Assembly: GCA_003176045.1 (NCBI GenBank)
Contig: PSRM01000346.1
Span: 40,726-104,725, forward strand
Origin: Verrucomicrobiota bacterium
GTDB lineage: Bacteria; Verrucomicrobiota; Verrucomicrobiia; Limisphaerales; UBA8199
Length of the DNA stretch: 64,000 nt
Direction: 5' to 3'
Shown: one piece after another, positions 51,449-59,620 of the stretch
Layout: the number at the start of each line of letters is the position of its first letter
How positions within the stretch are numbered: the first letter of the stretch is position 1
The notes under the pieces: model-generated
What the model saw: only the letters and a program-made list of their open reading frames with translations
Databases searched by the model: none
Told to the model about the DNA's origin: nothing
Program-made: the position numbers and the translations under genes

Positions 51449-51826
51449 TCATTTCCACGTCAGCACGCCTTTTTGCCAGGCCCACACCAGGCCTTCGACC
51501 AGCAAAAGAACGAATATAACCATAGCCACAAAAGCGCCGACGGGCAGGCCCGTGAACGCCACGGCAAATGGCAGCAGAAAGATGGCTTCCACATCGAAAA
51601 TCAGAAAGATAATCGCATAAAGATAATATTCTGCTTTGAATTGCACCCAGGCATCGCCCTTGGATTTCAAACCGCATTCATAAATTGCGTTCTTATCGGC
51701 CCCCGGTTTGCGCGGCGAGAAGCACCGGGACCACACCCAGGCAAGCGCGAGCGGCCCTAAAGCAAAGGCCACTGCACCCAGCAGTAGTAGAAAGACGAAT
51801 AAATATGGATCGGTGTTAACCGGCAT
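51449..51826 (-). CDS. nuoA: NADH-quinone oxidoreductase subunit A
   Basis: A 125-residue three-span subunit. Typical features are a hydrophobic N-terminal helix, KNAIYECGLKSKGDAWVQFKAEYYLYAIIFLIFDVEAIFLLPFAV, and the ECG.. / DVE.. residues near the quinone entrance. It is the first gene of the operon. A promoter-like sequence lies about 30 bp upstream. Confidence 0.94.
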   Translation of the reverse strand: MPVNTDPYLFVFLLLLGAVAFALGPLALAWVWSRCFSPRKPGADKNAIYECGLKSKGDAWVQFKAEYYLYAIIFLIFDVEAIFLLPFAVAFTGLPVGAFVAMVIFVLLLVEGLVWAWQKGVLTWK

Positions 51827-51855
51827 AACTTAAACTTGTGACCCTGTCGCGAGGC

Positions 51856-51884
51856 ACCGTAACAGTAACGTGGCCCATCGTCAA
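51856..51884 (-). promoter_or_regulatory. Promoter candidate of the nuo operon
   Basis: On the minus strand TTGACG (51879-51884) and TACGGT (51856-51861) are spaced 17 bp, leaving a leader of roughly 22 nt to nuoA. The rest of the gap to 52001 holds GAACCTT/GAGAACC units and nothing else recognisable. Confidence 0.45.
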
Positions 51885-52001
51885 GGGTTGCCGTGCCTGG
51901 TCATCATTTGAGAACCTTGAGAACCATTACCCTTCAAATCACAATTCAGTCTTACCAGATTTTGCCTGTCACCAACCTTTTTTTGCTCCACCGCTTCCAC
52001 C

Positions 52002-52835
52002 TCAATGCGGGGACGAGGCCGTCCCCGCCCCGGGCCTGGTAAAACGCGAGGCAATCAAAAGCAGCAGCAGAGCCGCGCCGAGGGCGCAAACGATCGAGGC
52101 GCCAGTGGGCAGGTCATTTTTGAAGGACACGTAAAGGCCCACAATACTGGCCAGTGTGGCTGTGAGCCAGCCGATGAGAAGACGCAGCCGGAATGATTGC
52201 GCCAGAAGGTTGGCGCAGACGGCTGGGACGATTAAATACGAGAAAATCATCAGCACGCCACCGATGTGAACGAAGCTCGTCACCACGAAACCCAGGAGCA
52301 TGTAGAAAAGAAAATCCCACCCGCGCACGGACCGGCCTTCGGCTATTGCGCGTTGCGGCTCGAAAGAAATCATCAGGAAGGCTTTGCGGAACATGAAGTG
52401 GATCACGCCAATCACCGCATAGAGGCCGAACGCGCGGAAAATCTCTTCGGGCCGCACCACCAAAATATCCCCCACCAGGGTGCGCTTAAGTTCCTCGTCG
52501 CCTTCGGCCGCATGGCTCAACACCAGGATGCCGGCTGCGGCGGCGACGACATAGACTATTCCGATGAGCGCTTCTTGCGGCACACGCTGATCTCGTGTGC
52601 GGGTGAGCGTAAAGATAGCGGCGCCGACAAAGGTGAATCCCAGCGACCAGGCATACGTTTGCCAATCACCCGGTTCGTGGTTCAGCACGATGGCGACGCA
52701 CATGCCAAGAGCGGCAACCTGAGCCAGGGCGAGGTCCACAAAGATCACTTCCCGGCGAACAATGTGCAGACCGTAATAGACCAGAATGCCAGGCAGCAGA
52801 AGGCACGCGACCAGCGGCCATAACATGATGCTCAT
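52002..52835 (-). CDS. Zinc/manganese-type ABC transporter permease (ZnuB-like)
   Basis: A 277-residue membrane permease of the metal ABC-3 family with about eight spans. It has VFVDLALAQVAALGMCVAIVL-like helices, DILVVRPEEI and FVVTSFVHIGGVLMIFSYLIVPAVCANLL, the family's signature loop. The last residues (from RPGAG on) and the stop are encoded by the GGGGACGAGGCCGTCCCC repeat (52007-52033). It is 6 bp after the binding-protein gene. No ATPase gene is between or beside them. Confidence 0.88.
   Translation of the reverse strand: MSIMLWPLVACLLLPGILVYYGLHIVRREVIFVDLALAQVAALGMCVAIVLNHEPGDWQTYAWSLGFTFVGAAIFTLTRTRDQRVPQEALIGIVYVVAAAAGILVLSHAAEGDEELKRTLVGDILVVRPEEIFRAFGLYAVIGVIHFMFRKAFLMISFEPQRAIAEGRSVRGWDFLFYMLLGFVVTSFVHIGGVLMIFSYLIVPAVCANLLAQSFRLRLLIGWLTATLASIVGLYVSFKNDLPTGASIVCALGAALLLLLIASRFTRPGAGTASSPH
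52007..52033. repeat. GGGGACGAGGCCGTCCCC hairpin ending the permease gene
   Basis: A palindromic unit identical in core to those at 11661-11739. It lies inside the last codons of the permease gene, just before its stop. Confidence 0.8.
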
Positions 52836-52841
52836 GATTCG

Positions 52842-53765
52842 TTACGAGGAGGATTTGGCCTCACCCAACGCTTTCACAACAGCATGAATCACTGAATCCA
52901 TCAGGCTGATATAATCGCCTTCAGTGCCTTTTATGCCACCGGGAAACTGGGACACGTCCACGACCGTTGCTCCGGTTTCGGCACCCACGGTCTGGGCGGT
53001 CTTGCGGCTTTGATAGGGCTCAACAAGGATTGCCCGCACATGTCCCGCGCGCATCTGGAGGATTACGTCGGCCAGGTGCACCGGGGTTGGAGGAATGCCG
53101 GGCTTCGGCTCCAAAAACAGGTCAATCTTGAGCCCAAAATGATGGGCAAAATAAGGCCAACTGTCGTGGTAGGCCACGACTCGCTGTCCGCGGAACGGTG
53201 CGAGTTCCTTGTCCCACAAGCTTAACTTCTCGTCCAGGCGAGCGGAAAACCGCTTGAGATTGGCTGCAAAGAGTGAGGCTGATTTCGGATCGAGCTGCGT
53301 GAAAGACTCAGCGATGTGCTCAGCCACAATTTTGGCGTTGGCCGGATCCGTTAAGAAATGCGGATTTCCGGCCGCATGAATGTCCCCTTTCGAGCGGTCC
53401 ATAGTGGCGGGCACTTCCAGCAATTGAATGCCCGGGTTGCAGGCGATGCGCCCCGGCGCACCGGGCGCCAGTTTGGTATTGCGCGCCTCATCCAGCAGGC
53501 GCGGCAGCCATCCAATCTCCAGGTCCGCGCCGCCTTCGATAACGGCATCGGCGCGATTGAGCTTCAGAATGAAGCTCGGTTTGGCGTCCACAAAATGCGG
53601 ATCCTCGGTCGGCTTGGCCAAAGTCGTGACCGAAACCTGATCGCCTCCTATGACCGCGGCGATCGCGCCAAAATCAGGCGTTGTCGCAACAACATTCAAC
53701 TTTGCCAATGCGGGCTGGCAAACAGCCGCGACCAACAAGCAACCAGTGAGTAATTTATTCTTCAT
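52842..53765 (-). CDS. Metal ABC transporter substrate-binding protein (ZnuA-like)
   Basis: A 307-residue periplasmic metal-binding protein with a signal peptide (LLTGCLLVAAVCQPALA). Putative metal ligands are histidines in EDPHFVDA, in GNPHFLTD and in YHDSWPYFAHHFG, plus an acidic residue near TEGDYISLMD. It binds Zn or Mn and delivers it to the permease downstream. It lacks the histidine-rich loop seen in many ZnuA proteins. Confidence 0.88.
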   Translation of the reverse strand: MKNKLLTGCLLVAAVCQPALAKLNVVATTPDFGAIAAVIGGDQVSVTTLAKPTEDPHFVDAKPSFILKLNRADAVIEGGADLEIGWLPRLLDEARNTKLAPGAPGRIACNPGIQLLEVPATMDRSKGDIHAAGNPHFLTDPANAKIVAEHIAESFTQLDPKSASLFAANLKRFSARLDEKLSLWDKELAPFRGQRVVAYHDSWPYFAHHFGLKIDLFLEPKPGIPPTPVHLADVILQMRAGHVRAILVEPYQSRKTAQTVGAETGATVVDVSQFPGGIKGTEGDYISLMDSVIHAVVKALGEAKSSS

Positions 53766-53852
53766 ATCAGTATCTGCGTTTTCCGCGTAATCCGCTGTTA
53801 AATCTTTTCGTTCTCTTCGTTCGCTTCGTTTTCTTCTGTTTGAAATTTCAGC

Positions 53853-55604
53853 CTAAAACTTATGCGCGCCATGCGCGCCCAACAGAAACTCCATCTGCAA
53901 CCAGATCGAGTGATCCGTTCCGAATCGCTCCCCGTGATCATAATTGTATTGCAGGCGCAGCTTGGAAAATTCACTTGGATAGAAAGTCAGGTTCGGCGAA
54001 ACGCGCGTGCGCTCGCCTCGAAAGACGTCATTTGGGTCGTCGAGCCCTTCATTGCCGTTCACATATTCGCCGCGCAAACCCGCCACCCAGCGCTGCGTGA
54101 ATCCCCAGAGCACCTGCGAGTAGAAGCCCCAGTCTCTCAGCGTCTCCGAGGGCAAGCCGACCGTTGGATCGGCCCCCGCCTCGAAGCGTTGAATCAGTGC
54201 CTCGGTTTGCCACGAAACAAACGGGAAACCCGCCTGTGAATTGGCAGCCTTCCATTTCCAATAGAGGTCCACGCCGCCGATCTCGGTGCGGGCGTCGGAC
54301 TCGGTATCGTTTGGACCGAACGCGCCAGAAATCCCAAGCACAATCGTTTGCTGGTCCGTCAGGTCGAATGAGGAGGAGATGCGTGGGACGTAGAGAAGGT
54401 CCCCTGCCCCGCTCAATGTTCGGTCGAGGGTCGCTCGGCCATGGAACCGGTTGGTGCCCATGACGTTGTCGCCGAGATTGCGGAAACTGAACGCGGTGCT
54501 GCCTTCCCCATTCATCACGCCCAGGGACACTTCCGTAAAGAATGGCGTAGGCGCCAGCCATGAAACCTGTGCGCCGACGTTGCGCAGACCGTCGGGACCG
54601 AATGTGCGCGTGAGAATCAACGGCTCGTCCACGAACGCCCATTGATGCGGATGCTGCGAGTTCTGCCGCCCAAAATTTGCAAAGAACTGGCCGGCTTTCA
54701 ACTGCAGGTTGGCCGGCAGTGACGACGACACCAGGTACGCTTCCTCGAGTTCGATACTTGTCTCGTTGTCTTTATCGAGCTTGAGCACGATATTGCCAAA
54801 CCCTTTGAAATACGGGTCCACCGCGCCATCGAGCGCAATTTCTGCGTTCCGCAAGGAAAAACCTCGGCTGATGGGATCGTGATCGCCCAACTGCAACTCT
54901 GCGGAAGGATCGTGGGCCGTGGACGAACCGACGTCCATGAGCACATCGAAACTGATGTTCATGTACGCCTGCCCGGCACGGCCGATGGTGATCGGCTGAG
55001 TGGGGGACCACGCAGTGGCGGGTGCAGGTGCGGGTGGCGGTGCTGCTGAGGGTGCCGCGTTCGCGCCCAGTTTCGCCGCCAACTCCTGCTGCAGCCTCTG
55101 CCTTTCGGCGTCGGAGGGTTGCGTCGAAGGCTGATTCGTAGCCGTGGCGCCCGCAACCACATTCGTCGCTTGGGCCAATTGTTTCTTCAATGCTTCGATC
55201 TGCTCCTGCTGCTGTTGAATGAGCCGCTCGAAGCTTTCCTTCATTTCGCGCTGTTGCTTTTCGAAGTTTTCCTGCATGTCTTTTAGCTGCCTCTCTATTT
55301 TGTCGATCTGATTTGTCTCCTGGCCCTGAGCCATCATCGCGCCCAGGCATAGGAGCGCGGACAGGCTTGTCCGCGCCCGTAGACGCCAACCCCCAAAGCG
55401 GTGCAATGCGCCAAGGAGCACCGTGCGCGGCCGACGGCTCTCCCTCTCCCCTTCGTCAGCGGGAAGGGGCCGAAGGGGAGAGGGTCGGGGTGAGGGGTTC
55501 CTTGGAAGCGCGGATAGTCTGGGCCGCGCAAAAGCTGACGCAAAAGCACAGCCAAACCCAGGCGGACAAGGCTGTCCGCCCTCCATTCTATTTCTCAACT
55601 TCAT
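53853..55604 (-). CDS. Outer-membrane porin with N-terminal coiled coil and repeat-derived leader
   Basis: A 583-residue protein from ATG 55604. After the leader, a coiled coil is seen in KIERQLKDMQENFEKQQREMK (about residues 100-150), then an Ala/Pro linker and a beta-barrel resembling phosphate-selective porins (FSLRNAEIALDG, GQFFANFGRQNS, ending HGAHKF). The N-terminal about 90 residues are unusual. They are encoded by three different repeat units, and the hydrophobic stretch SALLCLGAMMAQG that would serve as a signal sequence lies partly in one of them. It is adjacent to the metal uptake genes. Confidence 0.75.
   Translation of the reverse strand: MKLRNRMEGGQPCPPGFGCAFASAFARPRLSALPRNPSPRPSPLRPLPADEGERESRRPRTVLLGALHRFGGWRLRARTSLSALLCLGAMMAQGQETNQIDKIERQLKDMQENFEKQQREMKESFERLIQQQQEQIEALKKQLAQATNVVAGATATNQPSTQPSDAERQRLQQELAAKLGANAAPSAAPPPAPAPATAWSPTQPITIGRAGQAYMNISFDVLMDVGSSTAHDPSAELQLGDHDPISRGFSLRNAEIALDGAVDPYFKGFGNIVLKLDKDNETSIELEEAYLVSSSLPANLQLKAGQFFANFGRQNSQHPHQWAFVDEPLILTRTFGPDGLRNVGAQVSWLAPTPFFTEVSLGVMNGEGSTAFSFRNLGDNVMGTNRFHGRATLDRTLSGAGDLLYVPRISSSFDLTDQQTIVLGISGAFGPNDTESDARTEIGGVDLYWKWKAANSQAGFPFVSWQTEALIQRFEAGADPTVGLPSETLRDWGFYSQVLWGFTQRWVAGLRGEYVNGNEGLDDPNDVFRGERTRVSPNLTFYPSEFSKLRLQYNYDHGERFGTDHSIWLQMEFLLGAHGAHKF
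55354..55590. repeat. Repeat cluster encoding the porin leader
   Basis: Palindrome gcgcggacaggcttgtccgcgc (55354-55375), then the ctctccctctcccc / ggggagagggtcggggtg inverted element (about 55436-55500), then gcggacaaggctgtccgcc (55561-55579). Each is a common intergenic repeat type, and here all three are translated at the porin N-terminus. Confidence 0.75.
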
Positions 55605-55722
55605 GGTTTTTTCTTTGGTCACGTGGACGCAATGAGCATCCACAAAGGTCCAGGACTCCCGCAGACAACGACGAGGATGGTTTCAGGCCGAGGCCGAAGG
55701 CCGGGAGTCTTTGCCCGGGCCT

Positions 55723-56091
55723 CTAACCTGCAACCGTGGAAGAAGAGGAGCCGCCCGGCGGGGCGCGGCTTGGAGAAATGCGATAGTCGGCAGAAGGAAG
55801 AAAATGGCAATCTTGAGCGGGAGCGCTCTGGAACTCACCGCTCGGCGCAATCGGAGCCTCAACGGGCGCGGCCCCCGCCAAAAGCGAGAAGCGCTGTAGC
55901 TGCGTGACGAGGCATTGATGATTTCCGTTCGAGGCGTCCTGATGGAGCAACCGGTGAAGTTGAGGCGAAACCGCCAGCGCGAGCAGAACCGTCCACAGAA
56001 GTAGCATGAGACCCGCCACAGCAGCTTTCGCCGCCTGGCGCTGGCTTCGTGATGTCCGGTAAAACGTCACGTCGGTTGTATAGAACACCAT
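55723..56091 (-). CDS. Small exported histidine-containing protein
   Basis: A 122-residue protein with one hydrophobic segment (AAVAGLMLLLWTVLLALAVSP) followed by SPQLHRLLHQDASNGNHQCL, a His/Cys-rich motif suggestive of metal binding, then a Pro/Ser-rich tail. It is the first gene upstream of the porin and metal ABC genes, consistent with a periplasmic metal role. I recall similar LH.LLH.DA....HxC proteins in Verrucomicrobiota beside metal transporters. The frame upstream of 56091 belongs to a different, broken gene. Confidence 0.55.
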   Translation of the reverse strand: MVFYTTDVTFYRTSRSQRQAAKAAVAGLMLLLWTVLLALAVSPQLHRLLHQDASNGNHQCLVTQLQRFSLLAGAAPVEAPIAPSGEFQSAPAQDCHFLPSADYRISPSRAPPGGSSSSTVAG

Positions 56092-56131
56092 ATTGGACGT
56101 ATTGCAAGCGGATTTAATTGAACAGATTAGA

Positions 56132-56383
56132 TCAGAGCACAATCCTCTGGCCACGCTTGGCGTGCGCGAAATAGTTGATCGTTGAGCCCGAAGGCGCGGA
56201 GTGCTCTCGAAGCATTTGCCAGATTCGATGACTTCGAAAAATCGAGGAGCAACTTCTGCGGTACCATTTCCAAAACTGCTCGACGCGATCCTTGAACGTG
56301 AGCTGCGCCTCAGCTTGAGGTTGCCTTTTAAAACTTCGAACACGCTCGCGCATTGCTCGGAAATTCCAAGAAGATGAGGTCAT
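56132..56383 (-). pseudogene. Frameshifted remnant of a WKWYAEVAPRF-type protein
   Basis: Frame 1 reads TFKDRVEQFWKWY up to about 56261. Removing one C at 56258-56261 joins it to AEVAPRFFEVIESGKC in the next frame, and the fusion matches a small-protein family I recall from Verrucomicrobiota (RV.QFWKWYAEVAPRF..TIE.GKC). After that the conserved sequence stops, so the remainder of the gene is gone or scrambled. A sequencing or assembly indel could explain the shift but not the missing C-terminus. Confidence 0.5.
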
Positions 56384-56438
56384 TTGGTCAATCGCCTCGG
56401 ATTCGGTTTTTTAATCGCGTAGCGATGGCTGAAAGTAG

Positions 56439-56550
56439 CCGTGGGCTTGAGCCCACGGAGCCGGATAAGTAATTGAACCTGCGCCGCGTAGCGGCGCCTG
56501 AAAAGCAATATAAAACGGCACCGACGGTTCAGGCTGCCGCTACGCGGCGC
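56439..56550. repeat. Hairpin and inverted GCCGCGTAGCGGC repeat
   Basis: Hairpin ccgtgggcttgagcccacgg (56439-56458), then gcgccgcgtagcggcgcctgaa (56482-56503) facing ttcaggctgccgctacgcggcgc (56528-56550). The element separates the frameshifted remnant from the small exported protein and ends at the latter's stop codon. Confidence 0.8.
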
Positions 56551-56820
56551 TTAGAAGTTTGCTGTGACCGTAAATGTCTGCGCCAAATTCAGGCTTTGCA
56601 TAATCGGCACTCCCTCGGCCTGAAACGCAGGCGTGTAGTTCGCGTCCATTACCAATTGCGCCGGCGCCGGGATAACAACGGCCGCTAACAAGAGTGGAGT
56701 CAGGAACAGCGAGCCCGACATTTTGAGGCCAGCACGTATCCAATCAGTCCTTCTAGAAGTCACTGTGAGTCGGTCAAGAGCTTCGTCCTTCTGCTTCTTG
56801 AAGTTCATACCGAGATTCAA
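56551..56820 (-). CDS. Small exported protein, possibly truncated
   Basis: An 89-residue frame with a hydrophobic segment (SLFLTPLLLAAVVIPAPAQ) that looks like a signal peptide ending in a cleavage site before LVMDANY. It has a short mature part ending in Phe, as beta-barrel proteins often do. The mature domain is too short to be complete. The gene may be a truncated remnant cut by the adjacent repeat. A start at 56721 is equally possible. Confidence 0.4.
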   Translation of the reverse strand: MNLGMNFKKQKDEALDRLTVTSRRTDWIRAGLKMSGSLFLTPLLLAAVVIPAPAQLVMDANYTPAFQAEGVPIMQSLNLAQTFTVTANF

Positions 56821-56882
56821 TCTGAAGCAAAACTAAATGTCAAGCTTGGTTTGCTTAAGACATCGGAGTCAGTATCATACGA

Positions 56883-57362
56883 TTGAATGCTACGATGAAG
56901 CGCCATTCGCAACGAATCACCACCAGCCGCAAACTCAAAATCCGCCCATTCCGCTCAGAGGACGAGCCGGCAGTCATTTCACTCTGGCAGCGCTGCAATT
57001 TGATCCGGCCCTGGAACGACCCTTCGAAAGACATTCAGCGCAAGATGAACGTCAGGCCGGATTTGTTTCTGGTTGGGGTTCAAAACGAAGATATTGTAGC
57101 GTCAGTCATGGCTGGGTACGAAGGACACAGGGGCTGGCTGAATTATTTGGCAGTGGACCCGGAACATCAGCGGCGCGGTTTCGCGCGAGCGATCGTTGAG
57201 GAAGCCGAACGGTTATTGCGTAAGGCTGGTTGCCCGAAAATAAACCTGCAGGTTCGGACCTCGAACCTGGGAGCCGTTGAGTTTTATCGAAGGGTCGGTT
57301 ACACGATGGATGAGGTCGTGAGTATGGGGAAGAGATTGGAAAAGGACCACAAAATGCGCTAA
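56883..57362 (+). CDS. GNAT family N-acetyltransferase (YpeA-like)
   Basis: A 159-residue acetyl-CoA-dependent acetyltransferase. The acetyl-CoA pyrophosphate loop is in VDPEHQRRGFARAIVEEAERLL. The core LFLVGVQNEDIVASVMAGYEGHRGWLNYLAV and the end VEFYRRVGYTMDEVVSMGKRL match the YpeA subgroup. The ATG at 56883 or at 56895 could be used. The substrate is unknown. It lies just upstream of a signalling operon, but 270 bp away. Confidence 0.85.
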   Translation: MNATMKRHSQRITTSRKLKIRPFRSEDEPAVISLWQRCNLIRPWNDPSKDIQRKMNVRPDLFLVGVQNEDIVASVMAGYEGHRGWLNYLAVDPEHQRRGFARAIVEEAERLLRKAGCPKINLQVRTSNLGAVEFYRRVGYTMDEVVSMGKRLEKDHKMR

Positions 57363-57629
57363 GTTGCAACGGGTTTAGACACAAGAACCGTGGGTTGGAA
57401 ACCTGCGCCACGGACGCAGGCGCTCGCACCTGCCTTGACGGTGGCAGCAGCAGGATCATCCGTTTCAATCACCAGCAGTCTTGCCATAAACCCGCTTGTC
57501 CTTTATGGTTTAGCAAGCTCAGACGCCCTGCCGACGCAATGCCAGGCATCGCTGGGCGGATGCGAGCTAGAGAACCGACGACAGACTTGCTGCACTTCGC
57601 CTTCGAAAAAACAGACCTTACATTTAACA

Positions 57630-59456
57630 ATGGTCGGCTGCACCGACCGCTTACTCGTGAGCAAAAAAGTTCAGTCTAACGGTCACGAACCGGGTCGGTC
57701 CGGCGCCCCGAAGGAAGCTGCTCCGCCAGGCGTGCAGGCGCTGGAACGGATTTTTCGTGTTCCCATAGTCGAGGTGGGCATTTTCGTGGCGATCGTGCTT
57801 GTTGGTTGGGCGGCGTACAGCCTGAACCAGGCGGAAGCAGAAGTGGCGCGGCTGAACAACGAGATCGCGAGCCGAAACAAAGACAAGCAGTTCGCAGCCG
57901 AGATCAATAAGGCTTATGCGAAAGCGCGGGAAATGCATCGAACCAGCGGGGCCTCGGCCCAACAAGCGCAACAGGACTTGAGCGACCTGCTCAACGATAG
58001 CCTCACGTTGTGGTCCGAATACGAGAACATTGCCGATCGCATCCACCGCGAGAGTGTGCCATTGGAAAGATTGCTGCGTGAGGCCCCTTCGCGAAACAGG
58101 GCGGAGGGCAGGCCCATCCGACTTGATACGCTGGATACATGGATCGTCTCTAAACGCGAAGGGGATGCCTTTGGAGCCCTGGTGGCCAAAAGCAAGCAAT
58201 GGAAGGAACAAATGGTTAAGGCCCAGGAAGGCGCCACCAAGGGCCCCCTGCTGACGAACGATCTGGAAACCCTAATGAATGGGGTAGATGATTCTTTCAG
58301 GAACTACTTCCATTATTACATGGCCGTTCTGGGCACCGATAAGCTGGAAGGCAAAGGCAGCGAGCGCAATGTCCTCTCGGAAAAGGCAAAGCAATGGTTG
58401 AATGCCGGTCAGGACGAGGTGAAACGGTTGACAGAACTGGGCAGGCAAGCGCGTAAGGACGCAGATGCGGTCACCGCGTTCCTTAAGAACCAATTTGCCC
58501 AACAACTTCAAAAGCAAGCAGAAATCGGCCAGATTCTTTGGGAAGCCCCTTCGGCGCAGGAATTTGCGCATCGTCTCGGGGTGCATGTTTCCGACCGTGA
58601 GCCCGACACCAGCGCCAGCGCATCTGTTCGTGAATCACTGCACATTCTAATCGCCGCGTTGGTGGCGCTCGGGGCGCTTGTGCTGATAGACTCCTATCGT
58701 CGGCACACTGTCATCCCGCTGCGCCTCCGTCTGGCCGAGCGCGACCGGCTGAGTGAGCAACGCAAAAAGCTGGAGCGGCTGGAGGAGGTGGCGGCCACAT
58801 TGGCGCATGAGATTCGCAACCCATTGACTACTATTGGCGCCCGCGTGCACGCCATCCGCAAAGGGTTCGGCGACGGCAGCATGGAAGACAAAAGCGCCTC
58901 TGTGATCGTGAAAGAAATTGAGCGCGTAAACAGAATCCTCAGCGAATTCATTCAGTTGACCCGCCCGGCAACCCCGAAGCTGGAGGTCATGAGCGCCGGC
59001 CCGCTGCTGGAGGAAGTAACCGATCTGATGCGGCCCCAATTGGAGGACCAGGGGCTGGAGCTCAAGCTCGAACCGCAGGCCAATGGGAAAGGACTTTTCT
59101 TTGGTGACCCGCAGCAGCTTAAACAGGTGCTTCTGAATCTCGTCAACAACGCCGCTGAGAGCATGGGAGAACACGGTTCAGTCACGCTGCGCGCCAGGCG
59201 CTCGCGCACACGGTTGAATGGCCTGGAAACCAACGTGGCCATGATTGAAGTCCAGGACACCGGGCCGGGGATCCGCCCGGAGGTGCGCGAGCGGCTCTTT
59301 GAGCCGTTTTTCAGCACCAAGAGCAGAGGCACTGGCCTGGGCCTGCCGATCTCGGCGCGTATCGTGGACCGGCACAATGGGGAACTGACTTTCGACACCG
59401 ACCCAGGCCACGGCACAACTTTTCGCATCATCCTGCCGGCGTATGAGCAACAATAG
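57630..59456 (+). CDS. Membrane-bound sensor histidine kinase
   Basis: A two-span sensor kinase. The first span is VEVGIFVAIVLVGWAAYSL, followed by a helical extracytoplasmic domain of about 300 residues. The second span is LHILIAALVALGALVLI. The dimerisation helix has the phospho-accepting His in VAATLAHEIRNPLTT. The ATPase domain shows NLVNNAAESMG, IEVQDTGPGIRPEVRERLFEPFF and GTGLGLPISARIV. An upstream open frame to 57390 lacks any domain, so the start at 57630 (or GTG 57657) is preferred. The partner is likely the NtrC-type regulator that follows. Confidence 0.88.
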   Translation: MVGCTDRLLVSKKVQSNGHEPGRSGAPKEAAPPGVQALERIFRVPIVEVGIFVAIVLVGWAAYSLNQAEAEVARLNNEIASRNKDKQFAAEINKAYAKAREMHRTSGASAQQAQQDLSDLLNDSLTLWSEYENIADRIHRESVPLERLLREAPSRNRAEGRPIRLDTLDTWIVSKREGDAFGALVAKSKQWKEQMVKAQEGATKGPLLTNDLETLMNGVDDSFRNYFHYYMAVLGTDKLEGKGSERNVLSEKAKQWLNAGQDEVKRLTELGRQARKDADAVTAFLKNQFAQQLQKQAEIGQILWEAPSAQEFAHRLGVHVSDREPDTSASASVRESLHILIAALVALGALVLIDSYRRHTVIPLRLRLAERDRLSEQRKKLERLEEVAATLAHEIRNPLTTIGARVHAIRKGFGDGSMEDKSASVIVKEIERVNRILSEFIQLTRPATPKLEVMSAGPLLEEVTDLMRPQLEDQGLELKLEPQANGKGLFFGDPQQLKQVLLNLVNNAAESMGEHGSVTLRARRSRTRLNGLETNVAMIEVQDTGPGIRPEVRERLFEPFFSTKSRGTGLGLPISARIVDRHNGELTFDTDPGHGTTFRIILPAYEQQ

Positions 59457-59499
59457 CCCCTGGGAGCGCCGGCGTCCCGCCAGCCAGTCGTGAAATGAA

Positions 59500-59578
59500 A
59501 ATCCGAAATTCGAAATCCGAAACCCGAATCCAGCAAGCTATCCGAATTCGGAATTCGGGAATTCGGACTTCGGATTTT
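59500..59578. repeat. CCGAAAT / ATTTCGG inverted repeat upstream of the first regulator
   Basis: CCGAAAT-like units (59500-59531) face ATTCGGA units (59541-59578) in the kinase-regulator gap (59457-59620). Same family as 12808 and 48686. Confidence 0.8.
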
Positions 59579-59620
59579 AATTGGGGCCTCTTGACCTCGG
59601 CTGCTAGGATTTGAAATCGT

